A DNA stretch of 32,361 bases. It comes from Alphaproteobacteria bacterium (GTDB lineage: Bacteria; Pseudomonadota; Alphaproteobacteria; JAEULC01). The first letter of the stretch is position 1; every line of letters starts with the position of its first letter. The translations under genes and the position numbers were made by a program. The notes under the pieces were generated by a model. It did no database searches and was not told the DNA's origin. It saw only the letters and a program-made list of their open reading frames with translations. Below, one piece after another: positions 14,453 to 23,393 of the stretch. Where the stretch lies: assembly GCA_020851015.1 (NCBI GenBank), contig JADZDN010000287.1, forward strand, positions 1-32,361, read 5' to 3'.

Positions 14453-14869
14453 ATGAACAGGCCACATGATGCAAGGGGCATCCTTGTACTCACGACGCAG
14501 ATCGTCTCGGCCCACGTCCGGCGCAATCAGTTGCCGCTCGGAGAATTGCCGAAACTGATCGGCGAGGTCTACCGGTCCCTTACGTCGCTGGGCACGGCAC
14601 CCGCCGGCGACCCGGCGAAGCCCGAGCCCGCCGTGCCGATCAAGCGTTCGGTCACGTCCGACTACATCGTGTGCCTGGAGGACGGGCGAAAACTGAAGAT
14701 GCTGAAGCGGCATTTGAAAGCGGCCTACGGACTTTCCCCGGGTCAATACCGCGAGCGCTGGGGTTTGCCGCCGGACTATCCGATGGTCGCGCCGAACTAT
14801 GCCAAGCATCGCAGCAAGCTGGCCAAGGAGATCGGCCTGGGCACCGCGAAGGGCCGTCGCGGCGTCTAG
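14453..14869 (+). CDS. mucR: MucR/Ros-family transcriptional regulator with incomplete zinc site
   Basis: The 138-residue regulator has the family N-terminus (LTTQIVSAHVRRNQLPLGEL) and the Ros/MucR DNA-binding domain YIVCLEDGRKLKMLKRHLKA, then LSPGQYRERWGLPPDYPMVAPNYA. The finger keeps Cys74 and His87, but the second cysteine position is Asp77 and the second histidine position is Ala91 (or Tyr92), so a normal C2H2 zinc site cannot form. Some Mesorhizobium relatives are known to fold without zinc. MucR proteins bind AT-rich DNA and act as global or nucleoid-like regulators of envelope and motility genes. ATG 14453 suits the predicted promoter; ATG 14441 and GTG 14393 are alternatives. Confidence 0.9.
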   Translation: MNRPHDARGILVLTTQIVSAHVRRNQLPLGELPKLIGEVYRSLTSLGTAPAGDPAKPEPAVPIKRSVTSDYIVCLEDGRKLKMLKRHLKAAYGLSPGQYRERWGLPPDYPMVAPNYAKHRSKLAKEIGLGTAKGRRGV

Positions 14870-14945
14870 CGATCCTCAACCTGGACGCGAGGGGACGATC
14901 GTCAATCGCGCAGACCGTTCAGGGTTATTACCTGCTTTTGCGCGC

Positions 14946-14974
14946 TTGGGCGCGGGCGATGGCCACGGTATAAT
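14946..14974 (+). promoter_or_regulatory. Strong predicted promoter of fur/mur
   Basis: TTGGGC (14946-14951), a 17-bp spacer and a perfect TATAAT (14969-14974) lie between mucR and fur. The start site would be near 14981, giving a leader of about 57 nt. This is the best sigma-70-type -10 in the window. Confidence 0.72.
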
Positions 14975-14996
14975 TCGCGGCTGATAAGCAGTGGCG

Positions 14997-15014
14997 GCGG
15001 CGCGGCCGCGCCGC
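14997..15014. repeat. Perfect 18-bp GC palindrome in the fur leader
   Basis: GCGGCGCGGCCGCGCCGC is exactly self-complementary and lies between the predicted start site (about 14981) and the GTG at 15038. In RNA it could form a stem only with a tiny loop. It may be a protein site, an mRNA-stability element or chance in GC-rich DNA. It does not resemble an AT-rich Fur box. Confidence 0.4.
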
Positions 15015-15037
15015 TGTCGAGGGCGAAAGGAATACGC

Positions 15038-15472
15038 GTGCCGTCCAGGATCGAGCGCCTGTGCATCGAGAAGGGTCTGAAGATGACCGACCAGCGCCGC
15101 GTCATCGCGCGCGTGTTGTCGGAATCGGCCGACCATCCGGACGTCGAGGCCGTGCATCGGCGCGCCTCGGCGATCGACTCGCGCATCTCCATCGCCACCG
15201 TGTACCGCACCGTGCGCCTGTTCGAAGAAGCGAGCATCCTCGAGAAGCACGACTTCGGCGATGGCCGCTCGCGCTACGAGGAAATCCCCGAATCGCATCA
15301 CGATCACCTGATCGACATCGAATCGGGCCGGGTGATCGAGTTCCGCAACGAGCAGATCGAGGCGCTGCAGCGATCGGTCGCCGAGAAGCTGGGCTATCGC
15401 CTGGTCGAGCATCGCCTCGAATTGTTCGCCGTGCCGCTGAAGCGCGGCGAAGGCAGTAGCGGTCAAAGCTGA
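15038..15472 (+). CDS. fur: Fur-family metalloregulator (Mur-like)
   Basis: The 144-residue regulator has the winged-helix block LKMTDQRRVIARVL, ISIATVYRTVRLFEEA and the metal motif HHDHL (residues 87-91), with Glu101 and His125 in expected metal positions. The CxxC structural zinc motif of gamma-proteobacterial Fur is absent; the equivalent stretch reads HHDHLIDIESG. This is the pattern of alphaproteobacterial Fur/Mur proteins, many of which respond to manganese rather than iron. The start is GTG 15038, with GAAAGGA upstream. It stands alone behind its own promoter, between mucR and miaB, a common alphaproteobacterial position. Confidence 0.92.
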   Translation: MPSRIERLCIEKGLKMTDQRRVIARVLSESADHPDVEAVHRRASAIDSRISIATVYRTVRLFEEASILEKHDFGDGRSRYEEIPESHHDHLIDIESGRVIEFRNEQIEALQRSVAEKLGYRLVEHRLELFAVPLKRGEGSSGQS

Positions 15473-15498
15473 GCTGCGTAGCGCGGCGCGCCCGCCGA

Positions 15499-15523
15499 AG
15501 CGCGCCCGCCGGTTCGGCGCGCT
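15499..15523 (+). terminator. Possible GC hairpin after fur, without a T-tract
   Basis: AGCGCGCC (15499-15506) and GGCGCGCT (15516-15523) form an 8-bp stem with a 9-nt loop, 26 nt after the fur stop. No run of T follows, so it is a weak candidate for intrinsic termination. It could instead block 3' exonucleases. The left side also lies in a short tandem repeat of GCGCGCCCGCCG. Confidence 0.35.
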
Positions 15524-15608
15524 GTCTCCAGCGGGGGTTGGCGGCGGCGCGGACCGGGCCCATATGGTGGCAGGAAAATGCTGGCGCGCACCCGCAATCG
15601 AGGTCGGC

Positions 15609-15636
15609 TTGACTCCCCGGGGACGGGTGCTATCGT
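15609..15636 (+). promoter_or_regulatory. Predicted promoter upstream of the mini-ORF and miaB
   Basis: TTGACT (15609-15614) is followed after 16 bp by TATCGT (15631-15636). The start site would be about 15643, which is exactly the A of an ATG, so the transcript may be leaderless. The -35 is the closest match to TTGACA among the promoters proposed here. Confidence 0.5.
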
Positions 15637-15642
15637 CGTGAA

Positions 15643-15717
15643 ATGACGGCCAAATTGACGGATTTCGACCCCGCCGCCGCGTCGGCGCCGCGGGCCTGGA
15701 CGCGCCGTGGCCGGTAA
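15643..15717 (+). CDS. 24-codon mini-ORF ending 3 nt before the miaB TTG start
   Basis: ATG 15643 opens a 24-residue frame, MTAKLTDFDPAAASAPRAWT then RRGR, which stops at TAA 15715-15717. The proposed miaB start TTG 15721 is in the same frame, after TAA and one codon. The predicted promoter places the transcript start at or next to this ATG, and no Shine-Dalgarno sequence precedes it. It could be a translated leader that feeds ribosomes to miaB by re-initiation. No family is recognised, and it may not be translated. Confidence 0.35.
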   Translation: MTAKLTDFDPAAASAPRAWTRRGR

Positions 15718-15720
15718 GGG

Positions 15721-17085
15721 TTGACCAAGACCTTGGCAAAACGCGTCTTCATCAAGACCTATGGCTGCCAGATGAACGTCTACGACTCCGCCCGCATGGC
15801 GGATGTCCTGGCGCCGCTCGGCTTTGTCGCGGCCGACGACGCCACCGACGCCGACATGGTGGTGCTGAACACCTGTCACATCCGCGAAAAGGCGGCCGAG
15901 AAAATCTATTCCGAATTGGGGCGCCTGCGTCGGCTGAAGGACGAGCGCCGGCGCGCCGGCGCCGAGTTGCTGATCGCCGTGTCGGGCTGTGTCGCCCAGG
16001 CCGAGGGCGAGGAGATGCTGCGCCGCGCGCCGTTCGTCGACATCGTCTGCGGCCCGCAGGCCTATCATCGCCTGCCCGCGCTGGTCGCCCGCGCGCGCCA
16101 GACGCCGGGCCAGGGCGTGGTCGACACCGCTTTCCCCGCCGATTCCAAGTTCGATTTCCTGCCGGAATCGCACGCGCCCCAGGGGGTCGCGGCCTTCCTG
16201 TCGGTGCAGGAGGGCTGCGACAAGTTCTGCGCCTTCTGCGTCGTGCCTTACACGCGCGGGGCCGAAGCCTCGCGTCCGGCCGCCGCCGTGATCGCGGAGG
16301 CGCGCGGCATGGTCGCCCGCGGCGCGCGCGAGATCACCTTGCTGGGGCAGAACGTCAACGCCTATCGCGGCGAGGCGCCCGACGCAACGCGCTGGGGCCT
16401 GGGGCGGCTGATCCGCGCCCTGGCCGGGATCGACGGCCTGGCGCGCCTGCGCTACACCACCTCGCATCCCCGCGACATGGACGAGGATTTGATCGCGGCG
16501 CATCGCAACGTCGAGGCGCTGATGCCGTTTCTGCACCTGCCGGTGCAATCCGGCTCGGACAGGGTGTTGGAGCGCATGAACCGTCGTCACGCCGCCGACG
16601 ACTACCGCCGGCTGGTGGATCGGTTGCGCGCGGCACGGCCGGACCTGGCCCTGTCGTCGGATTTCATCGTCGGCTTCCCCGGCGAGAGTGACGCCGATTT
16701 CGACGCCACGCTGCGGCTGGTCGCGGACGTCGGCTACGCGCAAGCCTTCTCTTTCAAGTACAGCCCGCGCCCCGGTACCCCGGCGGCGGAGATGGAGGCG
16801 CAGGTGCCCGAGCAGGTGAAGGCCGAGCGTCTGGCACGCCTGCAGTCCCTGTTGCGCCGCCAGCAGGACGACTTCAACCGGGGCTGCGTCGGCACGGTGA
16901 TGCCCGTCCTGTTCGACCGGCCCGGCCGCCGCCCCGGGCAGAGCCTGGGGCGCAGCCCGTTCCTGCAACCGGTCCACGTCGACGACCCCACGATCGCGCT
17001 CGGCGATCTGGCGGACGTACGCATCGTCGCGGCACAGCCCAACAGCCTGGCGGGCGCGACGGTGGCGGAAAAGGTGCCGGCATGA
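15721..17085 (+). CDS. miaB: MiaB, tRNA-2-methylthio-N6-dimethylallyladenosine synthase
   Basis: This 454-residue radical-SAM enzyme adds a methylthio group to i6A37 of tRNA. The N-terminal UPF0004 domain holds one Fe-S cluster with Cys16 (KTYGCQMN), Cys52 ([10 protein letters not shown]) and Cys90 (VSGCVAQ). The radical-SAM motif CDKFCAFC supplies Cys166, Cys170 and Cys173. A TRAM domain closes the protein (from about residue 385). No ATG precedes the conserved N-terminus. TTG 15721 follows an in-frame TAA by one codon, and TTG 15733 is an alternative. The stop overlaps phoH as ATGA. Confidence 0.95.
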   Translation: MTKTLAKRVFIKTYGCQMNVYDSARMADVLAPLGFVAADDATDADMVVLNTCHIREKAAEKIYSELGRLRRLKDERRRAGAELLIAVSGCVAQAEGEEMLRRAPFVDIVCGPQAYHRLPALVARARQTPGQGVVDTAFPADSKFDFLPESHAPQGVAAFLSVQEGCDKFCAFCVVPYTRGAEASRPAAAVIAEARGMVARGAREITLLGQNVNAYRGEAPDATRWGLGRLIRALAGIDGLARLRYTTSHPRDMDEDLIAAHRNVEALMPFLHLPVQSGSDRVLERMNRRHAADDYRRLVDRLRAARPDLALSSDFIVGFPGESDADFDATLRLVADVGYAQAFSFKYSPRPGTPAAEMEAQVPEQVKAERLARLQSLLRRQQDDFNRGCVGTVMPVLFDRPGRRPGQSLGRSPFLQPVHVDDPTIALGDLADVRIVAAQPNSLAGATVAEKVPA

Positions 17086-18143
17086 CCGGTCCCAGTCCCA
17101 TCGTGGTCGGCGCGCCGGTCCTGCTGCAGTTCGACGACAACTCGCTGCTGCCGCTGCTCTACGGCGAGCACGACCAGCATCTCGCGCGCATCGAGCAGCG
17201 GCTGGGCGTGTCGCTGGTCTCGCGCGGCAACCGGCTCGCGATCGAAGGACCGCCCGGCGCGCAGCAATTGGCGCGTGCGACGCTCGATGCGCTCTATGAC
17301 CGCCTGAAGCGCGGCCGCGCCGTCGGCGGTGCCGAGGTCGACGCGGCGCTGCGCATGGCGGTCGAGGGCGAGGAGCCGGGCGCCCCGGCCGCGGACAACA
17401 AGGCCGAGCGCGCGCCGAACCGTGAGGCCCTGGCGCGGTTCGTCGGCGCCGACAATTCGATCCTCACCCGCAAGCGCCACATCTTTCCGCGCACGCCGAC
17501 CCAGGGCGCCTATATCCGCGCGCTGATGGACCACGAGCTGGTGTTCGGCCTCGGCCCGGCCGGCACCGGCAAGACCTATCTCGCGGTCGGCATGGCGGTG
17601 GCGATGCTGCTCGCGGGCCGCGTCGACCGCATCATCCTGTCGCGGCCGGCGGTCGAGGCGGGCGAGCGCCTGGGCTACCTGCCGGGCGACCTGCGCGAGA
17701 AGGTCGATCCCTATCTGCGCCCGCTCTACGACGCGCTCTACGACATGCTGCCGGCCGACCAGGTGGTCAAGCGCACGGCCTCGGGCGAGATCGAGGTGGC
17801 GCCGCTCGCCTTCATGCGCGGCCGCACGCTGGCCAACGCCTTCGTTATCCTGGACGAGGCGCAGAACACCACGCCCACGCAGATGAAGATGTTCCTGACC
17901 CGGCTAGGCGAGAACGGCCGCATGGCGGTGACCGGCGATCCCAGCCAGGTCGACCTGCCGCGCGGCGTCACCTCCGGCCTCGACGTGGCCCAGGACGTAT
18001 TGCGCGGGGTCGAGGGCATCTCGTTCGTCCGCTTCACCAAGAAGGACGTCGTGCGCCATCCGCTGGTCACGCGCATCGTCAGCGCCTACGAGGCCGCCGA
18101 GGATCCCGCCCTCGATCTCGGCGACGGCCGCCATGCGCGCTGA
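17082..18143 (+). CDS. phoH: PhoH-like ATPase (YbeZ)
   Basis: The 353-residue cytoplasmic ATPase has an N-terminal KH-like region (residues 1-115) and a PhoH P-loop domain. Walker A is [11 protein letters not shown], Walker B is VILDEAQN and sensor I is [30 protein letters not shown], followed by [15 protein letters not shown], is diagnostic for the family. In many bacteria it works with the endoribonuclease YbeY in rRNA processing and quality control, and ybeY follows here with an 11-nt overlap. It starts in an ATGA overlap with miaB. Confidence 0.94.
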   Translation: MTGPSPIVVGAPVLLQFDDNSLLPLLYGEHDQHLARIEQRLGVSLVSRGNRLAIEGPPGAQQLARATLDALYDRLKRGRAVGGAEVDAALRMAVEGEEPGAPAADNKAERAPNREALARFVGADNSILTRKRHIFPRTPTQGAYIRALMDHELVFGLGPAGTGKTYLAVGMAVAMLLAGRVDRIILSRPAVEAGERLGYLPGDLREKVDPYLRPLYDALYDMLPADQVVKRTASGEIEVAPLAFMRGRTLANAFVILDEAQNTTPTQMKMFLTRLGENGRMAVTGDPSQVDLPRGVTSGLDVAQDVLRGVEGISFVRFTKKDVVRHPLVTRIVSAYEAAEDPALDLGDGRHAR

Positions 18144-18615
18144 GGCGATCCAGGTCGCGGTGCGCGTGGACGCGGCGCGCTGGCGCCGCGCCGTGCCCGG
18201 CGTCACGCGCCTCGCGCGGCGCGCGGCCCTCGCCGCCGTCGCGGCGGCGGGCGCGACGGGCGCGGGCGAGATCGCGCTGGTGCTGGCCGACGACGCCACG
18301 GTGCGGCGGCTCAATCGCGACTATCGCGGCAAGGACGGGCCGACCAACGTGCTGTCATTTCCGCTGGACGGCGGCGCCGGCGCCCCGCTTGGCGACGTCG
18401 TGCTGGCGCTGGAGACGGTGCTGGCCGAGGCGAAGGCCCAGGGCAAGCGCGCGGCCGATCACGCGACCCACCTGATCGTGCATGGCGTGCTGCACCTGCT
18501 GGGGCACGACCACGCGAAGGCCGCGCCCGCGCGCCGCATGGAGGCGCTGGAGCGCCGCATCCTCGCGGACCTGGGCATCGCCGATCCCTATCGGGTCGGC
18601 CGGGCGGCGGCATGA
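18133..18615 (+). CDS. ybeY: YbeY endoribonuclease (rRNA maturation factor)
   Basis: The 160-residue metalloprotein matures rRNA 3' ends and takes part in ribosome quality control. The zinc motif [11 protein letters not shown] (three histidines) lies near residues 117-127, and the conserved block [18 protein letters not shown] at about 61-78. Its start overlaps phoH by 11 nt and its end overlaps the corC start by 4 nt (ATGA), so translational coupling is likely throughout. Confidence 0.95.
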   Translation: MRAEAIQVAVRVDAARWRRAVPGVTRLARRAALAAVAAAGATGAGEIALVLADDATVRRLNRDYRGKDGPTNVLSFPLDGGAGAPLGDVVLALETVLAEAKAQGKRAADHATHLIVHGVLHLLGHDHAKAAPARRMEALERRILADLGIADPYRVGRAAA

Positions 18616-19541
18616 GCGAGCAGACCTCCGCGCCGGCGGTGACGGAATCCGCGCGCACCGAGGACAAGCCCGCGCCGCGCGGCGCCGAGGGCCGGCTGGG
18701 CCGCGCCTGGCGCGAGATCATCCGCGGCCTGCGCGGGCCGCGCGACGGCGACGATCTGCGCGAGACGATCGACCAGATCATCAAGACACAGGACCTTCCG
18801 CGCGAGGACGTCAGCCAGCACGAGCGCGTGCTGCTGACCAATCTCCTGAAGTTCCGCACCCTCGCCGCCGAGGACGTCAGCGTGCCGCGCGCCGACATCA
18901 TCGCGGTCGAGGCCGGCATCTCGCTCGAGGAGCTGACCGCCATCTTCGTCGCCCAGCAGCATTCGCGCCTGCCGGTCTACCGCGAGACCCTGGACGACGT
19001 GATCGGCATGATCCACGTCAAGGACGTCTTGACCTGCATCGCCAATGCGCGACCGTTCGACCTGCGCTCCATCCTGCGCCGCGTGCTGTTCGTGGCGCCG
19101 TCGATGCGCATCCTCGATCTTCTGCTGGAGATGCGCCGCACGCGGCTGCACATGGCGCTGGTCGTGGACGAATTCGGCGGCGTCGACGGGCTGGTCACGA
19201 TCGAGGACCTCGTGGAGGAGATCGTCGGCGAGATCGAGGACGAGCACGACGTCGACGAGGGACCCAAGCTGGTGCCGGCGGCGGACGGCAGCCTGATCGC
19301 CGACGCGCGCACGACGATCGAGGAATTCGAGAGCCGCGTCGGCCCGATCCTCACCGACGAGGAGCGCGAGCAGATCGACACGCTGGGCGGGCTGGTGTTC
19401 GCGGTGGCCGGCCGGGTGCCGGGGCGCGGCGAGCTGGTGACCCACGCCTCGGGGCTGGAATTCGAGGTGCTGGACGCCGATCCCCGCCGCGTCAAGCGCG
19501 TGCGCGTGCGCAACCTGCCGAAGCCGGCGGACGCGGCGTGA
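18612..19541 (+). CDS. corC: CorC/TlyC-type CBS-domain protein
   Basis: The 309-residue cytoplasmic protein has no transmembrane DUF21 domain. It contains a CBS pair (about residues 85-210: VPRADIIAVEAGISLEEL, HSRLPVYRETLDDVIGMIHV, ALVVDEFGGVDGLVTIEDLV) and a C-terminal CorC_HlyC/transporter-associated domain (about 225-300). Homologues are implicated in magnesium/cobalt homeostasis; the TlyC hemolysin name is historical. The FGGVDGLVTIEDLVEEIVGE stretch is diagnostic. It sits between ybeY and lnt, with overlaps at both ends, as in many proteobacteria. Confidence 0.93.
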   Translation: MSEQTSAPAVTESARTEDKPAPRGAEGRLGRAWREIIRGLRGPRDGDDLRETIDQIIKTQDLPREDVSQHERVLLTNLLKFRTLAAEDVSVPRADIIAVEAGISLEELTAIFVAQQHSRLPVYRETLDDVIGMIHVKDVLTCIANARPFDLRSILRRVLFVAPSMRILDLLLEMRRTRLHMALVVDEFGGVDGLVTIEDLVEEIVGEIEDEHDVDEGPKLVPAADGSLIADARTTIEEFESRVGPILTDEEREQIDTLGGLVFAVAGRVPGRGELVTHASGLEFEVLDADPRRVKRVRVRNLPKPADAA

Positions 19542-21166
19542 GCCATCCGGTTTCCGCCGGGGCCCACCGCGCCGGAGCCGGACAATCTCCCTTGAGCTTC
19601 CTGACCGGCGCCCTGGCGCGCTGGCGCGAACGGGTCGTGGCGCTGCGGGGCTGGCGGCGGGCGCTGGTTGCCCTTCTGCTCGGCGCTCTGCTGGCCCTGG
19701 CTTTGCCGCCCTTCCATCTTGTTCCGCTGGGCGCGATCGCGCTGACGGGCTTCGTCTGGCTGATCGACGGGACGCGCGGTCCGCGCGGCGCCTTCGCGGT
19801 CGGCTGGGCGTTCGGCTTCGGCCATTTTCTCGCCGGGCTCTTCTGGATCGTCAACGCGCTGCTGATCTTCGGGTGGAAGTACCTGCCGGTCTATCCGATC
19901 GTGGTCGGCTTCCTGCCGTCGATTCTCGCCCTGTTCACCGGCCTGGCCGCCATGGCCACCCGCGCCGTGCCGTTTCGCGGACCCGGCCGCGTGCTGGCGC
20001 TGGCGGGACTGTGGCTGGCGGCCGAGTGGCTGCGCGGCGTCCTGTTCAGCGGTTTTCCCTGGAACCTGATCGGCTATGCGTGGGCCTTCTCGGATCCGAT
20101 GCTGCAGATCGCTTCGGTATTCGGCATCTGGGGCCTGAGCCTGGTGACGGTGGCCGCCTGCGCCATGCCCACGGTGCTCGCGGAGCGACCGCGCGCGCCG
20201 GTCGCCGGCCTGGCTGCGATCGGCGCGGCTGGCCTCGTGCTTGTCGCCGTCTATGGCTTCGGCGCCATGCGCCTCGCCGGGGCGCCGGCCCCGGGCGCCG
20301 ACCCGGTTCCCGGCGTGGCGCTGCGCATCGTCCAGCCCGATGTCGAGCAGGTCAACAAATGGGACCGCCAGCGGCACGAGGCCAATTTCCTGCATCATCT
20401 GCAGCTCAGCGCGGGCGAGGGGCGCCGGCCGGTTACCCATGTGATCTGGCCCGAGACGGCGGCGACCTTCTTCCTGGCCGAGCAGAAGCCGGCGCTCGAC
20501 ATGGTGGCGCGCGTCGTGCCGCCGGGCGGCTTGCTGCTGACCGGCGCGCCGCGCCGCAGCGTCGAAGCCGGCGAGCGGCATTTGTGGAACAGTCTTCTCG
20601 CCATCGACGATCGCGGTTCGGTCACGGCGAGCTACGACAAGTTCCACCTCGTCCCGCTAGGCGAATACGTGCCGTTCAAGGATTACCTGCCGCTGACCAA
20701 GATCGTGCAGGGCGCGTCGGACTATTCGGCCGGCCCGGGTCCGCGCACCCTGCGGCTTGCGGGGTTGCCGCCGTTGAGCCCGCTGATCTGCTACGAGGTG
20801 ATCTTTCCCGGCCACGTGGTCGATCGCACCGACCGGCCGAAATGGCTGCTCAACATCACCAACGACGGTTGGTACGGCGACAGCCCCGGGCCGCGGCAGC
20901 ATTTCGCGCAAGCCCGGCTGCGCGCGGTCGAGGAGGGGCTGCCGCTGGTGCGCTCGGCCAACACCGGCATCTCCGGCGTCATCGACGCCTATGGCCGCGT
21001 GGTCGCCAAGCTCGAGCTGGGCCGCGCCGGTGTGCTCGACGCGCCGCTTCCGCAGGCGCTGGGGACGCCGACGCCTTTTGCCCGGCTGGGCGACTGGGCG
21101 GTGCTCGCGATGTTGCTCGCGACGGCCGTCGCGGCGCTGGCGTTCGCCAGAACCGAACGCTCCTGA
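19538..21166 (+). CDS. lnt: Lnt, apolipoprotein N-acyltransferase
   Basis: This 542-residue inner-membrane enzyme N-acylates the lipoprotein cysteine, the last step of lipoprotein maturation. About seven hydrophobic segments lie between residues 45 and 255 and one at the C-terminus. The periplasmic nitrilase domain carries the triad Glu306 (WPETAATFF), Lys368 (YDKFHLVPLGEYVPF) and Cys418 (LICYEVIFP). GTG 19538 is chosen because it overlaps the corC stop as GTGA; a TTG at 19592 would give the family N-terminus with less upstream sequence. Last gene of the miaB-phoH-ybeY-corC-lnt run. Confidence 0.95.
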   Translation: MSHPVSAGAHRAGAGQSPLSFLTGALARWRERVVALRGWRRALVALLLGALLALALPPFHLVPLGAIALTGFVWLIDGTRGPRGAFAVGWAFGFGHFLAGLFWIVNALLIFGWKYLPVYPIVVGFLPSILALFTGLAAMATRAVPFRGPGRVLALAGLWLAAEWLRGVLFSGFPWNLIGYAWAFSDPMLQIASVFGIWGLSLVTVAACAMPTVLAERPRAPVAGLAAIGAAGLVLVAVYGFGAMRLAGAPAPGADPVPGVALRIVQPDVEQVNKWDRQRHEANFLHHLQLSAGEGRRPVTHVIWPETAATFFLAEQKPALDMVARVVPPGGLLLTGAPRRSVEAGERHLWNSLLAIDDRGSVTASYDKFHLVPLGEYVPFKDYLPLTKIVQGASDYSAGPGPRTLRLAGLPPLSPLICYEVIFPGHVVDRTDRPKWLLNITNDGWYGDSPGPRQHFAQARLRAVEEGLPLVRSANTGISGVIDAYGRVVAKLELGRAGVLDAPLPQALGTPTPFARLGDWAVLAMLLATAVAALAFARTERS

Positions 21167-21451
21167 CAAGCGCTTGATCTGTCAATTGCGTACGACCGTT
21201 CGCTAGGGGCGAACGCGCCGCTTGGGCCGCGTCGTCCGCAAGCCGGCCACCGGGCGATTCTGGCGCGCCGCCCGTGTAAGCGTTTACAAATTGCCTACTG
21301 CAATTCGATATTGACCATATAGCTTATGATAAGCATTGCGATTTCTACACAAGCGAGGCATGAATGCGCCTGCGATCGACAGGCAACCTTTTGCATGTTC
21401 GCGCGCTAAAGTTCAGCAAACAACAAGCTCTGTTCACGAGGCTTTCACGGA
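21167..21451 (+). promoter_or_regulatory. Intergenic control region upstream of the XRE regulator
   Basis: This 285-bp gap is much richer in A and T than the rest of the window. After lnt come a 10-bp palindrome CAAGCGCTTG (21167-21176) and a hairpin with stem CGTTCGC/GCGAACG (21197-21203 and 21209-21215), which has no T-tract. TGTAAGCGTTTACA (21275-21288) is an inverted repeat of the LacI-family operator shape. GCTTAT-G-ATAAGC (21322-21334) is a perfect inverted repeat. A promoter TTTACA (21283-21288), 18 bp, GATATT (21307-21312) would place the first repeat over its -35. A TTGACC at 21311 is a second -35 candidate without a good -10. Confidence 0.45.
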
Positions 21452-21910
21452 ATGGCATCTCGTTCCAAGGCAAGACGCGCGGGACCGCGCCGCCGGCGCG
21501 GAGGCGGCTCGCATCCGATCGATGTTCATGTCGGTGCACGCATCCGGCTGCGACGCACGCTCCTGGGCCTCAGCCAGGAGCGGCTGGGCGAGCTGATCGG
21601 TCTGACCTTCCAGCAGGTGCAGAAGTACGAGCGCGGATCCAATCGCGTCGGCGCCAGCCGGCTCTACGACCTCAGTCGCGTGCTGGACGTGCCAATGTCC
21701 TTCTTCTTCGAGGACATGACCGAGGAGCTACCGGCCAAGCCTGGGAAGCGGCGGGCAAGCGACGAGCGCGCGGAGTTCGACGGCAAGGCGCCGATCGCCA
21801 AGCGCGAGACGCTGGAGCTCGTTCGCGCCTACTATCGCATCGATGACACTTCGGTGCGCCAGCGCGTGTTCGACCTGATCAAGACGATGAGCGCTGCCGG
21901 CGCCGCCTGA
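21452..21910 (+). CDS. XRE-family transcriptional regulator (PraR/PhrR-like)
   Basis: The 152-residue DNA-binding protein has a helix-turn-helix at about residues 27-82 (ARIRLRRTLLGLSQERLGELIG then FQQVQKYERGSNRVGASRLYDLSRVL). The C-terminal part is family-specific: VPMSFFFEDM, then LVRAYYRIDDTSVRQRVFDL. It is the type of regulator widespread in Alphaproteobacteria, often next to metK; rhizobial relatives (PraR/PhrR) affect symbiosis and biofilm genes. The basic N-terminus ([13 protein letters not shown]) is long. ATG 21452 follows GAGG by about 10 nt. A strong terminator-like hairpin follows. Self-regulation through the inverted repeats upstream is plausible. Confidence 0.87.
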   Translation: MASRSKARRAGPRRRRGGGSHPIDVHVGARIRLRRTLLGLSQERLGELIGLTFQQVQKYERGSNRVGASRLYDLSRVLDVPMSFFFEDMTEELPAKPGKRRASDERAEFDGKAPIAKRETLELVRAYYRIDDTSVRQRVFDLIKTMSAAGAA

Positions 21911-21955
21911 TCGGCGGCGCTCGACGGCCGATTCAACGGCCCTTTCCCGTGGTTG

Positions 21956-21984
21956 GGCTGCCCGCAAGGGCAGCCATTTCGCTT
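21956..21984 (+). terminator. Terminator-like hairpin after the XRE gene
   Basis: GGCTGCCC (21956-21963) and GGGCAGCC (21968-21975) pair perfectly over 8 bp around a GCAA tetraloop, followed by the moderately T-rich ATTTCGCTT. It lies 46 nt after the XRE stop and probably separates that transcript from metK. Confidence 0.6.
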
Positions 21985-22130
21985 GACGGCAACGGCAAAC
22001 CCCGTCACAAGACCGCGCGTCCGCATCGCGCGGCCGCCCGGATCCCGGCCGGCGCCCGCGATGCTCCCTTTGATGGCCCCAGGGCCGCGTCACCCGCCAA
22101 CGCAAACGGCGTCAGCGATAGGGGGAAGTC
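21983..22130 (+). promoter_or_regulatory. Structured leader of metK
   Basis: Two further hairpins lie before metK. TGACGG (21984-21989) pairs with CCGTCA (22002-22007) around the 12-nt loop CAACGGCAAACC. CCGCGCG (22013-22019) pairs with CGCGCGG (22027-22033) around a 7-nt loop. TTGACG (21983-21988) could be a -35, but the matching -10 (CACAAG) is poor. The loop resembles part of the short SAM/SAH riboswitch seen before metK in Rhodobacterales, yet the pairing partner that should include the ribosome-binding site is not adjacent, so a riboswitch is not called. GGGGGAAG (22121-22128) is the ribosome-binding site. Confidence 0.35.
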
Positions 22131-23366
<1,236 letters not shown>

Positions 23367-23393
23367 GCAAGGCGTCATCCAGGGGATCGGGCA

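Noticed and set aside
21983..22130. Confident SAM-class riboswitch before metK
   Set aside because: Only a stem and part of a loop look similar; the pseudoknot partner containing the ribosome-binding site is not where the known short class needs it.
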